Source: Aromatoleum toluclasticum ATCC 700605
GTDB taxonomy: Bacteria > Pseudomonadota > Gammaproteobacteria > Burkholderiales > Rhodocyclaceae
DNA: 64,000 bases
Reading direction: 5' to 3'
Assembly: GCF_000378245.1 (NCBI RefSeq)
Contig: NZ_KB899494.1
Coordinates: 1-64,000 of the forward strand
Shown: in pieces, positions 17,052 to 26,666 of the stretch
Position numbering within the stretch: the stretch's first letter is position 1
Layout of the letters: the number at the start of each line of letters is the position of its first letter
The notes under the pieces: generated by a model
Database searches by the model: none
What the model was told of the DNA's origin: nothing
What the model saw: the letters and a program-made list of their open reading frames with translations, nothing else
Translations under genes and position numbers: made by a program

Positions 17052-18239
17052 ATGGCAACGAACCGCGTGACTTTCGACTGGGCCGACCCCCTGTATCTCG
17101 ACAGCCAGCTCACCGACACCGAGCGCATGGTGCGCGACAGCGCCCGCGCCTACAGCCAGGAGCGCCTGCTGCCGCGCGTGCAGGAAGCCTTCCGCCACGA
17201 GAAGACCGACCCGGCGATCTTCCGCGAGATGGGCGAACTGGGCCTGCTCGGGCCGACGATCCCCGAGGAATACGGCGGCGCCGGCATGAACTACGTGGCC
17301 TACGGCCTGATCGCGCGTGAAGTCGAGCGCGTCGATTCCGGCTACCGCTCGATGATGAGCGTGCAGAGCTCGCTCGTGATGGTGCCGATCAACGAATTCG
17401 GCTCCGAGGCGACCAAGCAGAAATACTTGCCCAAGCTCGCGACCGGCGAACTGATCGGCTGCTTCGGCCTGACCGAACCCAACCACGGCTCCGACCCCGG
17501 CAGCATGGTCACCCGCGCCAGGAAGGTCGACGGTGGCTACAGCCTGTCGGGCGCCAAGATGTGGATCACCAACAGCCCGATCGCCGACGTGTTCGTCGTG
17601 TGGGCGAAGGACGACGCCGGCGACATCCGCGGCTTCGTGCTGGAGAAGGGCTGGAAGGGCCTGTCCGCCCCGGCGATCCACGGCAAGGTCGGCCTGCGCG
17701 CCTCGATCACCGGCGAAATCGTCATGGACGAGGTGTTCTGCCCCGAAGAGAACGCCTTCCCGACCGTGCGCGGCCTGAAGGGACCGTTCACCTGCCTGAA
17801 CTCGGCGCGCTTCGGCATCGCCTGGGGCGCGCTCGGTGCCGCGGAAGCCTGCTACGAGACCGCACGCCAGTACACGATGGACCGCAAGCAGTTCGGCCGC
17901 CCGCTCGCCGCGAACCAGCTGATCCAGAAGAAGCTCGCCGACATGCTGACCGAGATCACGCTGGGCCTGCAGGGCTGCCTGCGCCTGGGCCGCCTCAAGG
18001 ACGAGGGCAACGCGCCGGTCGAACTGACCTCGATCATGAAGCGCAACTCCTGCGGCAAGTCGCTCGACATCGCCCGCGTCGCGCGCGACATGCTCGGCGG
18101 CAACGGCATCTCGGACGAGTTCTGCATCGCGCGTCACCTCGTGAACCTCGAAGTGGTGAACACCTACGAGGGCACGCACGACATCCACGCGCTGATCCTC
18201 GGCCGCGCCATCACCGGCATCGCCGCGTTCTCGAACTGA
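17052..18239 (+). CDS. gcdH: Glutaryl-CoA dehydrogenase
   Basis: 395 residues. The start [17 protein letters not shown] is typical of glutaryl-CoA dehydrogenases. FAD-site segments [16 protein letters not shown] and [18 protein letters not shown] are intact. The catalytic base is E373 in [16 protein letters not shown]. The enzyme oxidises and decarboxylates glutaryl-CoA to crotonyl-CoA, passing electrons to ETF. It serves lysine, tryptophan and aromatic compound breakdown, including the anaerobic benzoyl-CoA route in Azoarcus and Thauera relatives. AGGAGA precedes the ATG. The divergent LysR gene is the likely regulator. No CoA-transferase gene is adjacent, although one often accompanies gcdH. 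Confidence 0.95.
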   Translation: MATNRVTFDWADPLYLDSQLTDTERMVRDSARAYSQERLLPRVQEAFRHEKTDPAIFREMGELGLLGPTIPEEYGGAGMNYVAYGLIAREVERVDSGYRSMMSVQSSLVMVPINEFGSEATKQKYLPKLATGELIGCFGLTEPNHGSDPGSMVTRARKVDGGYSLSGAKMWITNSPIADVFVVWAKDDAGDIRGFVLEKGWKGLSAPAIHGKVGLRASITGEIVMDEVFCPEENAFPTVRGLKGPFTCLNSARFGIAWGALGAAEACYETARQYTMDRKQFGRPLAANQLIQKKLADMLTEITLGLQGCLRLGRLKDEGNAPVELTSIMKRNSCGKSLDIARVARDMLGGNGISDEFCIARHLVNLEVVNTYEGTHDIHALILGRAITGIAAFSN

Positions 18240-18620
18240 GTTCGGCACACTCGCCCGTCCCGGCACCGACCTGATCCGGGTCGGGCGCCCGGGCCGGCGC
18301 GACGACCCCGACCATCGGGGTTCCTTCTTCCTCCGGGACGCGACCGGGCAGCACCTGCCGGTCGCGGCTCATTCCCGCGGCGCGCTCCGCGACCCCGGCG
18401 CAATCACCCGCGCCTAGCCCCCGGCCGCCCCCAAAGCCACCCCCAAGCCGCCTGCCTTCCGCACGACACGGCACATCTGCCCTGCCCGATTCCGGCACAC
18501 CGGTGTCCTTGGCGCGGCACACTCCACGGCATCGACCGTTCAGGACGGTAGAATTCTCCGACACGCAGCCCGGGCGTCCCGCACTAGCGGTCCCGCGATG
18601 CGCCAGGCCGGAGGAACACG
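18240..18620 (+). other. Gap after gcdH with a weak terminator
   Basis: 381 bp, no gene. A hairpin CCCCGA (18306-18311) / TCGGGG (18315-18320) followed by TTCCTTCTT is a plausible weak terminator for gcdH. A GGAGGA sequence stands before the next ATG. Confidence 0.45.
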
Positions 18621-19781
18621 ATGGAAAAACCGACGGATGCGACTACACCGTGCAACGCGACGGACGCGGCCCGCATCACCGCGCTGATCAACCGCTCGCC
18701 GGTGGTGGCGATCGAGTGGCATAACCAGCCGGGCTGGCCGGTCGGTTTCGTCAGCGACGGCGTCGCACAGTGGGGCTACAGCCGGGATGACTTCATCTCC
18801 GGCCGGATCCGGTATGCCGACCTGATCCACGCAGACGATCGCCCCCGCATCGAGCTCGACGTCGCCGAACACCTCGCCAACGGGCCGGACGACTACCGCC
18901 AGGAATACCGCATCCGCACTGCCTCCGGCACCTGGGTCTGGCTGGACGACCGCACCTGGCTGACGCGCAACGAACACGGCAACGTGACCGACATCCACGG
19001 CGTGCTGCTCGACATCACCGCGATCAAGATCGCCGAAGCCGAGGTGCGCCGTCTCAACGCCACACTGGAAGACCGCGTCGCCGAGCGCACCGCCCAGCTG
19101 CAGGCCGCCAACCAGGAACTGCGCTCGTTTTCCTATACCGTCTCGCACGACCTCAAGGCGCCGCTGCGCGGCATCGAGGGCTACAGCCAGCTGCTGCTCG
19201 AACAATACCGCGACCGCCTCGACGAGGACGGCCACCACTTCCTCATCAGCATCCGGCGCGGCGCGATGCACATGCACGAGCTGATCGAGGATCTGCTTAC
19301 CTACTCGCGCATCGAGCGCCAGACGCTGGATATCCGTGCCGTGGATCTGCCCGCCCTCGTGCAGGGCGTGCTCGACGGATTCGCGCACGAGATCCGGGCA
19401 CAGGGCATCGAGGTCGTCGTGAAGGAACTGCCGCCGCAGATCCGCGCCGACCCGAGCGGGCTCACGCTGGTGCTGCGCAACCTCGTCAGCAACGCCCTCA
19501 AGTTCACCCGCGCCACGTCCATGCCGCGCATCACGATAGATGCGTACCGCCGTGACCGTCATCTCGTCCTGACGGTGGCCGACAACGGCGTGGGCTTCGA
19601 CATGAAGTATCATGATCGCATCTTCGAGATATTCCAGCGTCTGCATCGCGCCGAGGACTATCCGGGCACCGGCATAGGGCTCGCGCTGGTGCGCAAGGCG
19701 CTGCAGCGCATGGGTGGAACGGTGTGGGCGGTCAGCGAGCCCGGCCAGGGCGCGACCTTCCACGTGGAGCTTCGGCAATGA
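18621..19781 (+). CDS. PAS-domain sensor histidine kinase
   Basis: 386 residues, no membrane segment. A PAS-like domain with a PAC tail occupies about 18-135, ending in a GVLLDITAIK-type motif. A coiled coil leads to the HisKA domain with H176 in VSHDLKAPLRG. The HATPase domain has the N box NLVSNALKF, G1 box DNGVGF and G2 box GTGIGLAL. The DHp sequence SFSYTVSHDLKAPLRGIEGYS is of the type paired with small CheY-like regulators downstream of phytochrome-like kinases. Its stop codon overlaps the next gene's start (ATGA), so translation is coupled to the response regulator that follows. Confidence 0.93.
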   Translation: MEKPTDATTPCNATDAARITALINRSPVVAIEWHNQPGWPVGFVSDGVAQWGYSRDDFISGRIRYADLIHADDRPRIELDVAEHLANGPDDYRQEYRIRTASGTWVWLDDRTWLTRNEHGNVTDIHGVLLDITAIKIAEAEVRRLNATLEDRVAERTAQLQAANQELRSFSYTVSHDLKAPLRGIEGYSQLLLEQYRDRLDEDGHHFLISIRRGAMHMHELIEDLLTYSRIERQTLDIRAVDLPALVQGVLDGFAHEIRAQGIEVVVKELPPQIRADPSGLTLVLRNLVSNALKFTRATSMPRITIDAYRRDRHLVLTVADNGVGFDMKYHDRIFEIFQRLHRAEDYPGTGIGLALVRKALQRMGGTVWAVSEPGQGATFHVELRQ

Positions 19782-20209
19782 CAGGCGAGCATCGCCCACG
19801 CAGCATCCTGCTGGTCGAAGACAATCCGGTCGACCTGGATCTCGCCCTGCGCGCCTTCTCGCGCCAGGGCGCGGAGTGCAGGATAGAGGTCGCACGCGAC
19901 GGCGAGGAGGCACTCGCCTTCATGCACCGCTGGGAACGGGGACACCCGCTGCCGGCCCTGGTGCTGCTGGACATCAAGCTGCCGCGCGTCAACGGGCTGG
20001 AGGTGCTGCGCCAGCTGAAATCGCACCCGCGCTTCGGTTACATCCCGGTCGTGATGCTCACGACCTCGGGCGAGGATGCCGACCTCGGCCAGGCCTACGA
20101 ACTCGGCGCCAATTCCTACATCATCAAGCCGGTCAACTTCGCGCGCTTCATCGAAGTGACCGAACAGATCGAGCAATACTGGTGTCTGCTGAACGCACTT
20201 CCGAACTAG
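19778..20209 (+). CDS. Single-domain CheY/Rcp1-like response regulator
   Basis: 143 residues made of a receiver domain only. The acidic pair is in LLVEDNPVDLDLA, the phosphoacceptor is D65 (LVLLDIKLPRVNG), then T in MLTTSGED and K in YIIKPVNF. It has the long beta4-alpha4 form seen in Rcp1-like regulators. It overlaps the kinase gene by four bases and so should be its partner. Its 3' end is itself overlapped by the large sensor gene. Without an output domain it probably acts as a phosphorelay shuttle, possibly towards the receiver domains of the next protein. Confidence 0.93.
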   Translation: MTGEHRPRSILLVEDNPVDLDLALRAFSRQGAECRIEVARDGEEALAFMHRWERGHPLPALVLLDIKLPRVNGLEVLRQLKSHPRFGYIPVVMLTTSGEDADLGQAYELGANSYIIKPVNFARFIEVTEQIEQYWCLLNALPN

Positions 20210-23200
20210 GCGGACTGCGCGTCCTCTACGTCGAGGACAACGCCGACGATGCCGACCTTGCACAGCGCATGCTCGCGCGCGTCGCACCGGACATCGCGCT
20301 GGATGTCGTGCCCACCCTGACGGCGGCCCTCGCGCGGCTGTCCGGCCCGCTGCCTTACGACCTGCTGCTGTCGGACCTGCGGCTGCCCGGCGATTCCGGC
20401 CTCGAGCTGCTCGCCGAGGTGCGCCGTCGCCAGCTGCCGCTGGCCGTCGTCGTGCTCACGGGTTCCGGCGACCAGGTCGCCGCACTGGCGGCGCTGAAGG
20501 CCGGCGCCGACGGCTACGTGCTCAAGCGCGGCGACTACCTCACGCAGCTGCCGGCCACCCTGCGCGCCGCATTCGCGCGCTTCATTGCCACCCCGGTGCG
20601 CCGCCTGGCGCCGCTGCACGTCCTGTACGGCGAACACGACGCCCGCCGCGCAACGCTGACGCGCCAGCACCTCGCCCGCCACGTGCCGCACATCCGTCTC
20701 GACGTGGTCGCCGACGCCGCAGCGGTGCTCGCCGCCGTGCCGCCCGACCCGGCGCAGGCGCCCGACTTCGACGTCCTGCTGCTCGACACCGGCATCGGCG
20801 GGATGGACGGCCTCGAACTCGTGCGCGTGCTGCGCGAGCAGCGCGGGCTCGCCCGCCCCATCGTGCTGCTGGCCGGCAACGGCGGCGAGGAGATCGCGGC
20901 CCAGGCGCTGAACGCCGGCGTGAGCGACTGCATCGCACGCCACGAAGGCTATCTCAACGCCCTGCCGGCCACCCTCGAAAAAGTGCGCGAGCAGGCCGAA
21001 CTGCTGCGCGAGCGCGCCGAACTGCGGGCGACCAGCGCGCACCTGTCCTACCTGCTGGCAGCGAGCCCTGTCGTGCTGTACACGCTGCGCATGCACGACG
21101 GCAGCCTGGTCGCGAACTGGATCAGCGCGAACGTCGAACGCATCGTCGGCGGTACCGTGGACGAAGTCCTCGCCCCCGGCTGGTGGCTCGCCCACCTGCA
21201 CCCGGCCGACCGCAAGGCGGCGCTAGACGCTCAGACCGGCTTGCTGCGCGAGGGCCGGCTCGACCACGAATACCGCTTCGTCGCCGACGACGGCCGCGTG
21301 ATCTGGATCCGCGACCAGATGCGCGTGCTGCACGCGGACGACGGCGGGCCGCTGGAAGTGGTCGGCACCTGGACCGACGTCACCACGCTGAAGCAGGCCG
21401 AGCAACTCAAGGCCGCGCGCGGTTCCGTGCTCAACCGCCTGGTCGCAGGCGATCCGCTGCCGGTGATCCTCGAAGACGTCGCGCAACGCCTGGAACAGCT
21501 CGTTCCGCCCATGCGTGCCTCCATCCTGCTGATCGACCCGACGACCGGCTGCCTCACGCACGGCGCCGCGCCCCGGCTGCCGGACTACTACCGCGAAGCC
21601 GTCGAGCAGCTGCAGCCGGGCGAGGGCATGGGCTCCTGCGGCACCGCCGCGATGCGCGGCGAGGCGGTGATCGCCACGGACGTGACGACCGACGTCAACT
21701 GGGTGCCGTTCCGCGAGATCGCTGCGCGCGCCGGCTTCCGCTCCTGCTGGTCCTTTCCCTTCCGCGACGCCGTCGGCGCGGTGCTCGGCACCTTCGCCGT
21801 GTACTTCGACACGCCACGCGAAGTGGACAAGGCACTTGTCGCGATCATCGACGAATTCACAGCGATCACCGCGCTGGCGGTGCAGAAAGTGCGCGCAACC
21901 GACGCGCTGCGCCAGGCCGCCGCGGTGATCGAGAGCACGCGTGACGGCGTCATGATCACCGACCTCGAGCGCCGCATCGTCAGCGTGAACCGCGCGTGGT
22001 GCGAGATGACCGGTTTCTCGCGCGAGGAGGCGCTCGGCCGCGTGCCGCAGATGCTGAAATCCGGCCTGCAGAACGACGCCTTCTACCGCCGCATGTGGAC
22101 GCAGATCACCCACAACGGCGACTGGCAGGGCGAAATCTGGAACCGGCGCAAGAACGGCGAGCTGTACCCGCAGTGGCTCAGCATCAGCACCGTGTACGAC
22201 GACGAACGCCGGCCGACACACTACGTCGGGGTCATGACCGACATCAGCAAACTGAAGCAGTCCGAGGCCCAGCTCGAGCACCTCGCGCACTACGACCCGC
22301 TCACCGATCTCCCCAACCGCCTGCTCGTTCAGTCGCGCCTGGAGCACGGGATCGAGCGCGCCGCACGCCAGGGCAGCCACATCGGGGTGCTGTTCATCGA
22401 CCTGGACCGCTTCAAGACGATCAACGACAGCCTCGGCCACCACGCCGGCGACGAGGCGCTGGTGGAGATCGCCAACCGCCTGCGCGCCTGCCTGCAGCGC
22501 GACGACACGCTGGCGCGCTGGGGCGGCGACGAGTTCCTCGTCATCCTCGAAGACCTCGCCAAGCCGGACGAGGCCGCCCACGCCGCGCAGACCTTGATCG
22601 ACCGGCTGCGCGAGCCGCTGCTGCTCGCGGACGGCCAGCCGGCGTATGTCGGCGCCAGCATCGGCGTGAGCATGTATCCACAGGACGCCCGCACCGCGGC
22701 ACCACTGATCCAGCATGCCGACACGGCCCTGCACCAGGCCAAGGCGCAGGGGCGCAACACCTACCGCTTCTTCACCGACGCGATGAGCCAGGAGGCGCAA
22801 CGCCACCTGAGCCTGGAACGGCGGCTGCGCCACGCCCTCGCGCACGACCGCTTCGTGCTGCATTACCAGCCGCAGGTCGACATCGCCAGCGGGCGCATCG
22901 TCGGCTGCGAGGCGCTGCTGCGCTGGAACGACCCCGAGGAAGGCCTGGTGCCGCCGGGACGCTTCATCCCCTTCGCCGAGGAGAGCGGCCTGATCGTGCA
23001 GATCGGCGAGTGGGCGCTGCATTCGGCCTGCCAGCAAGCGCGCCGCTGGGCCGACGCCGGCCTGCCGCCGCTGCGGGTGTCGGTGAACCTGTCGGCGCGC
23101 CAGCTGTGGCAGGCCGAGCTGCCCGACCGCATCGCCGCGATCCTGGAAAGCACCGGCCTGCCGGCGCAGGCGCTGGAACTCGAGCTCACCGAGAGCATGA

Positions 23201-23562
23201 TCATGGGCCACGAGGCCCAGGCCGTCGAACGCCTCGGCCAGCTGCGCAGCATGGGCCTGCGGCTCGCCATCGACGACTTCGGCACCGGCTACTCGTCGCT
23301 GTCCTACCTGAAGAACCTGCCGATCGAGGTGCTGAAGATCGACCAGAGCTTCGTGCGCAACATCCCGCAGGACCGCAACGACATGGAGATCGCCGGCGGC
23401 ATCATCGCACTCGCGCGCAAGCTCAACCTCAAGGTCACGGCCGAAGGCGTCGAGACCGCGGCCCAGCTCGCCTTCCTCGCCGGGCAGGGCTGCGACAGCT
23501 ACCAGGGCTACCTGTTCAGCCGCCCGGTGCCGGCGGAGGAATTCGAAAAGCTGCTCTCATAG
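20182..23562 (+). CDS. REC-REC-PAS-GAF-PAS-GGDEF-EAL signalling protein
   Basis: 1,126 residues from a GTG at 20182, chosen because receiver homology (LRVLYVEDNADDADL) begins about ten codons later; the frame upstream is a shadow of the response regulator. Domains in order: receiver with D in LLSDLRLPGDSG; a second, more degenerate receiver (VLLLDTGIGGMDG); PAS (about 285-405); GAF (about 420-570); PAS (about 580-700); GGDEF with GGDEF at 781-785; and EAL with EAL at 910-912, DDFGTGYSSL and ExVE-type residues intact. The usual RxxD inhibitory site is replaced by QRDD. The protein could make or break c-di-GMP; many such hybrids are net phosphodiesterases. It overlaps the response regulator gene by 28 bases, so the three genes form one operon. 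Confidence 0.93.
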   Translation: MSAERTSELGGLRVLYVEDNADDADLAQRMLARVAPDIALDVVPTLTAALARLSGPLPYDLLLSDLRLPGDSGLELLAEVRRRQLPLAVVVLTGSGDQVAALAALKAGADGYVLKRGDYLTQLPATLRAAFARFIATPVRRLAPLHVLYGEHDARRATLTRQHLARHVPHIRLDVVADAAAVLAAVPPDPAQAPDFDVLLLDTGIGGMDGLELVRVLREQRGLARPIVLLAGNGGEEIAAQALNAGVSDCIARHEGYLNALPATLEKVREQAELLRERAELRATSAHLSYLLAASPVVLYTLRMHDGSLVANWISANVERIVGGTVDEVLAPGWWLAHLHPADRKAALDAQTGLLREGRLDHEYRFVADDGRVIWIRDQMRVLHADDGGPLEVVGTWTDVTTLKQAEQLKAARGSVLNRLVAGDPLPVILEDVAQRLEQLVPPMRASILLIDPTTGCLTHGAAPRLPDYYREAVEQLQPGEGMGSCGTAAMRGEAVIATDVTTDVNWVPFREIAARAGFRSCWSFPFRDAVGAVLGTFAVYFDTPREVDKALVAIIDEFTAITALAVQKVRATDALRQAAAVIESTRDGVMITDLERRIVSVNRAWCEMTGFSREEALGRVPQMLKSGLQNDAFYRRMWTQITHNGDWQGEIWNRRKNGELYPQWLSISTVYDDERRPTHYVGVMTDISKLKQSEAQLEHLAHYDPLTDLPNRLLVQSRLEHGIERAARQGSHIGVLFIDLDRFKTINDSLGHHAGDEALVEIANRLRACLQRDDTLARWGGDEFLVILEDLAKPDEAAHAAQTLIDRLREPLLLADGQPAYVGASIGVSMYPQDARTAAPLIQHADTALHQAKAQGRNTYRFFTDAMSQEAQRHLSLERRLRHALAHDRFVLHYQPQVDIASGRIVGCEALLRWNDPEEGLVPPGRFIPFAEESGLIVQIGEWALHSACQQARRWADAGLPPLRVSVNLSARQLWQAELPDRIAAILESTGLPAQALELELTESMIMGHEAQAVERLGQLRSMGLRLAIDDFGTGYSSLSYLKNLPIEVLKIDQSFVRNIPQDRNDMEIAGGIIALARKLNLKVTAEGVETAAQLAFLAGQGCDSYQGYLFSRPVPAEEFEKLLS

Positions 23563-23576
23563 CTCTCATAGCTCTC

Positions 23577-23674
23577 GTAGGGCGGGAGGAGCGCAGCGTA
23601 TCCCGCCACCGCGGCATATGCGAACACGGGGCGGTTATCTGGCGGGATACGCCTTCGGCTCCTCCCGCCCTACG
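23577..23674. repeat. REP-like inverted repeat, family 2
   Basis: CGTAGGGCGGGAGGAGC (23577-23593) is the exact inverse of 23658-23674, and an inner pair GTATCCCGCC (23598-23607) / GGCGGGATAC (23641-23650) extends the stem. It sits between two convergent genes. A related single arm occurs at 44309-44342. Just before it, CTCTCATAG is repeated and then varied (CTCTCGTAG). Confidence 0.85.
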
Positions 23675-23687
23675 ATTCAGCGCGTCA

Positions 23688-24689
23688 TCACCACGGCGCA
23701 TCGCCCGCGACTGCTGCCGGAGCCGAGGCCGAAGACGCCGCCGCCGCCGCCGGGGCCGCAGGGCTTTCGCCGAAACCCGCGGCCTCGCCGCCCTTCAGTT
23801 CCCCACCCAGCGCCTCGACCACCGCCGGCAGCAGGCGCTGCAGCTCGCCGGTCATCAGCGCGAAGCCCGCGTCGAACAGCGCGCGCGCGTCCTCGGCGCC
23901 TGCCTGGTCGAGGTTTTCCTTCACGACGTCGAGGAAGTCGAGGCGCTTGATCTCGAACTTCTCGGTCAGCACGAAGCTCACGCGGTCGTCGAAAGTCAGC
24001 GCGAGGCGGGTCGGCAGCTTGCCGGCGGTGAGGTGGCCTTTGATCTCGTCGCCTTCGAGCGGATGGCGCACGTAGCGCACCGCGGCCTTGTCCTCGCTGA
24101 CCGAACGCAGCTCGCAGTCCTGGTCGATCGTGAAGCCGGCAGGCGCCTCGTTGCCCGCGAGCCAGTCGGCCATCGCACTGGTCGGCGACAGCTCGGTGCG
24201 CACCAGCGCGAGTGGGAGAGTGTCCAGCGTCTGGCGCAATACCTCCAGGACGTCCTCAGCGCGGGCCTGGCTGGGCGCATCGATACCCAGCCACCCCCCG
24301 GTGGGGTCTATCCATGCAAAGGCCTTCCTGCGCCGTGTAAACGCGCGCGGCAGCAATTCCTGCAAAACCTGCTCGCGCAGATCCTTCATCTGCTTGCGCC
24401 CGGGTTTGTAGCCCTGCTGATCGGCCAGCGCCTCGGCGCGCTCCTCGGCCTCCTGCTTGACCACCGACGAGGGCAGCAGACGGTTCTCCACGCCCAGCGC
24501 GATCAGCCACTGGCCGCCGACCTGGTGCACGAGGAATTCGTCACCGGTGGGCGAGAGCCAGCCGCGGGTTTCCTGGTCCTGGCTGCCGCAGGGCTGGAAG
24601 CGTTTGCGTGCGAGCTGTTCTTCCAGGGCTTCGGCCGTCATCGTCCAGCCGGCGGGAACGCGATAGATCTGCAGGTTCTTGAACCACAT
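23688..24689 (-). CDS. rdgC: Recombination-associated protein RdgC
   Basis: 333 residues. The start MWFKNLQIYRV and the segment FQPCGSQDQETRGWLSPTGDEFLVHQ are characteristic of RdgC. It forms a ring-shaped dimer that binds double-stranded DNA and restrains RecA-mediated recombination, acting on the nucleoid. The last ~40 residues are an alanine/proline-rich tail beyond the usual end of the family (~300 residues). The start codon is the family start. It is followed on the same strand, upstream, by an SRPBCC gene 110 bp away, and a shared transcript is possible but not obvious. Confidence 0.95.
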   Translation of the reverse strand: MWFKNLQIYRVPAGWTMTAEALEEQLARKRFQPCGSQDQETRGWLSPTGDEFLVHQVGGQWLIALGVENRLLPSSVVKQEAEERAEALADQQGYKPGRKQMKDLREQVLQELLPRAFTRRRKAFAWIDPTGGWLGIDAPSQARAEDVLEVLRQTLDTLPLALVRTELSPTSAMADWLAGNEAPAGFTIDQDCELRSVSEDKAAVRYVRHPLEGDEIKGHLTAGKLPTRLALTFDDRVSFVLTEKFEIKRLDFLDVVKENLDQAGAEDARALFDAGFALMTGELQRLLPAVVEALGGELKGGEAAGFGESPAAPAAAAASSASAPAAVAGDAPW

Positions 24690-24799
24690 GGGAAATTCGT
24701 CCGTGTTGCGGGTTATTGGGGAAATGCGCGGAAAACGCACGGGGAACGCGGACGGCGCTGCGAAACCGCGTCCCGCGGCGCGCAGGGCCGGCGTTCGCG

Positions 24800-25270
24800 C
24801 TACTGGATGCGGCCCGACTCGGTGATCATGCGGATCACGCGCAGGGTGTCGACGTCGGACTGGTGGTAGGCCGACTTGATGTATTCGACATAGGCGACGT
24901 CGTCGCCGGTGCCCTGTTCGGTCAGCGTCGTACGGTAACGGAAGCGCAGCACCATCGTCTCGGGGGCCGGCTCCTCGATGCTGATCGTGAGGCTGCCGCC
25001 GGCATGCGCGTCGGTGCGTTCGGTGTCGAAACGCACCCATTCCATCGGTTGCAGCGTCACGCGGTCGTGGATCACCGAGTTGCCGAACCTGAGCTCGCGC
25101 ACCAGTTCGGTGTCGCTGCGCGAAAGGATCGTGCACGCCTCCAGGCCGGGCAGGAAGGGGCGCGAATCCTCGGCGCGGCACAGCAGGCCGAACCACAGCT
25201 CCTCGCGCGTGAGCGGCGCGACCAGCGGATTGTCCGGGTCGTTCACGACCAGCAGATGTTCAAAATTCAC
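24800..25270 (-). CDS. SRPBCC/DUF1857 (AtaL-like) family protein
   Basis: 156 residues from a GTG with GGAG nine bases upstream. The sequence MNFEHLLVVNDP-x3-PLVAPLTREELWFGLLCRAEDSRPFLPG is typical of AtaL-like SRPBCC proteins, which form a helix-grip fold with a deep hydrophobic cavity. Members are thought to bind small hydrophobic ligands; no enzymatic role is established. No signal peptide is present. It is divergent from rsuA, 74 bp away. Confidence 0.82.
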   Translation of the reverse strand: MNFEHLLVVNDPDNPLVAPLTREELWFGLLCRAEDSRPFLPGLEACTILSRSDTELVRELRFGNSVIHDRVTLQPMEWVRFDTERTDAHAGGSLTISIEEPAPETMVLRFRYRTTLTEQGTGDDVAYVEYIKSAYHQSDVDTLRVIRMITESGRIQ

Positions 25271-25344
25271 CAGCAGGCTCCAAGTGCGGGGCGACCATGG
25301 TACCGGGGCGAAAGTGTCCCGGATGTTTCGGTTAGCATCCGCCC

Positions 25345-26061
25345 ATGCACATCGAACGAATACTCCATTCCCAGGGGTTCGGCAGCCGCAAGGAATGCCG
25401 CGCCCTGATCCGTGCCGGCCTGGTCGCTGTCGCAGGCCGGATTCTCGACAATCCCGCCGAAGACTTCGCGCCCGAAGGCCTCGAATTCAGCGTAGACGAC
25501 GAAAGCTGGGTCTACCGCGAAAAGGCCTACCTGATGCTGCACAAACCCGCCGGCTATGAGTGCTCGCGCCGGCCCCAATTCCACCCCTCGGTGTTCGCGC
25601 TGCTGCCCGACATGCTGGCGAACCGCGACGCGCAGTGCGTGGGCCGGCTCGACCAGGACACCACCGGCCTGCTGTTGCTCTCCGACGACGGCCAGTTCAT
25701 CCACCGCTGGAGTTCGGGCAAGAAGCGCACGCCCAAGGTGTACGAGGTCACGACCAGCCATCCGGTGGACGACGCCTTGATCGCCGCCTTGCTCAAGGGC
25801 GTCGAACTCGTCGATGAACCGGCACCGATCGCCGCGGCTGCGTGCCTGAAAACCGGGGAGCGGAGTCTACGGCTGACGATCACCGAAGGCAAGTACCATC
25901 AGGTCAAGCGCATGCTGGCCGCGGCGGGCAACCACGTCGAGGCCCTGCATCGCAGCGTCGTCGGCGGACTGTCCCTGCCCGACGATCTCGCACCGGGCGA
26001 CTGGTGCTGGCTCGATGAAGCCGATCTGGCCCGCCTCGCCACGTATTCCGAAGACGCCTGA
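25345..26061 (+). CDS. rsuA: RsuA-family 16S rRNA pseudouridine synthase
   Basis: 238 residues. An S4-like RNA-binding domain occupies 1-50 (RILHSQGFGSRKECRALIRAG). The catalytic motif GRLDQDTTGLLLL has the essential D103, and the C-terminal motif ITEGKYHQVKRMLAAAGNHV is conserved. RsuA makes pseudouridine at position 516 (E. coli numbering) of 16S rRNA. The related RluE/RluF enzymes act on 23S rRNA, but the overall sequence is closest to RsuA. It is monocistronic. Confidence 0.9.
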   Translation: MHIERILHSQGFGSRKECRALIRAGLVAVAGRILDNPAEDFAPEGLEFSVDDESWVYREKAYLMLHKPAGYECSRRPQFHPSVFALLPDMLANRDAQCVGRLDQDTTGLLLLSDDGQFIHRWSSGKKRTPKVYEVTTSHPVDDALIAALLKGVELVDEPAPIAAAACLKTGERSLRLTITEGKYHQVKRMLAAAGNHVEALHRSVVGGLSLPDDLAPGDWCWLDEADLARLATYSEDA

Positions 26062-26145
26062 ACACCGGCCCGCAACGGGCCGTCCTGCACGGGCTGCGTC
26101 CGCAGCGCCGTTTCCGCACCGTGCATTTTCCCTTCCTTGCAGTCT

Positions 26146-26171
26146 GCACTCCCCGTGTTCGAGGGGAGTGC
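26146..26171 (+). terminator. Possible terminator after rsuA
   Basis: GCACTCCCC (26146-26154) pairs perfectly with GGGGAGTGC (26163-26171) around an 8-nt loop. TCTCCTTTCC follows. The T-run is poor, so termination is only likely. A second small hairpin, GGCCCG/CGGGCC, lies at 26067-26081. Confidence 0.45.
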
Positions 26172-26211
26172 TCTCCTTTCCGGGGGCACCCCGGCCGCCT
26201 TCCGCAGCCTC

Positions 26212-26444
26212 GTGTTTTGTTCTTCTGTATTTCTTTAAATTTAAAAGATAAAGAAGAAGATAGGCGGCGAATTTCTGTGGATAAGTGCCGGACCGCCAGT
26301 ACCTGCGGTGTTTTCGGCGTTGTAGAACCCCGTAGACAAGTACCCGGTTCACCTGTGCACCGAATGTGACCCGTTTCGAGGACCCGGGATTTTTCGGTGC
26401 TTGCCCACAAAGCGTCCCTCTGCTCCTCCACGGACTTATCCACT
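26212..26444. repeat. DnaA-box unit, copy 1
   Basis: An AT-rich tract (26220-26262, containing TTTAAATTTAAAAGATAAAG) is followed by a perfect DnaA box on the minus strand, TGTGGATAA (26276-26284). Weaker box-like sites are CGTAGACAA (26331-26339) and TTGCCCACA (26401-26409). TTATCCACT (26436-26444, one mismatch) ends the unit. Segments shared with copy 2 in the same order: AAAAGATAAAGA, TTCTGTGGATAAGT, GGTTCACCTGTG, CCCACAAAGC and TCCACTGC. Confidence 0.7.
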
Positions 26445-26666
26445 GCGCTGCCGGTTTCGACGCCTGGCAGGCCGCGATCACCACAGCGGCGGAAGCCTCG
26501 GCAACCCGCTCCCAGAGCAGCACGGTCACTCCCTCCCTTTGAAGGGCGAGGAACAGGGTGTCCGAACGGACTTCATGGCTACGATCGCCGCAGCGTGAAA
26601 CGAGCTTTTGCGTGCAGGACAGGAGCAGCCGAAGGCGCATCCTGCCGCGCCTGCGGGGGTTTGGGG

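Noticed and set aside
19714-20181. Upstream extension of the REC-REC-GGDEF-EAL frame
   Set aside because: This part is out of frame with, and covered by, the kinase and response regulator genes. Receiver homology begins only after 20182.
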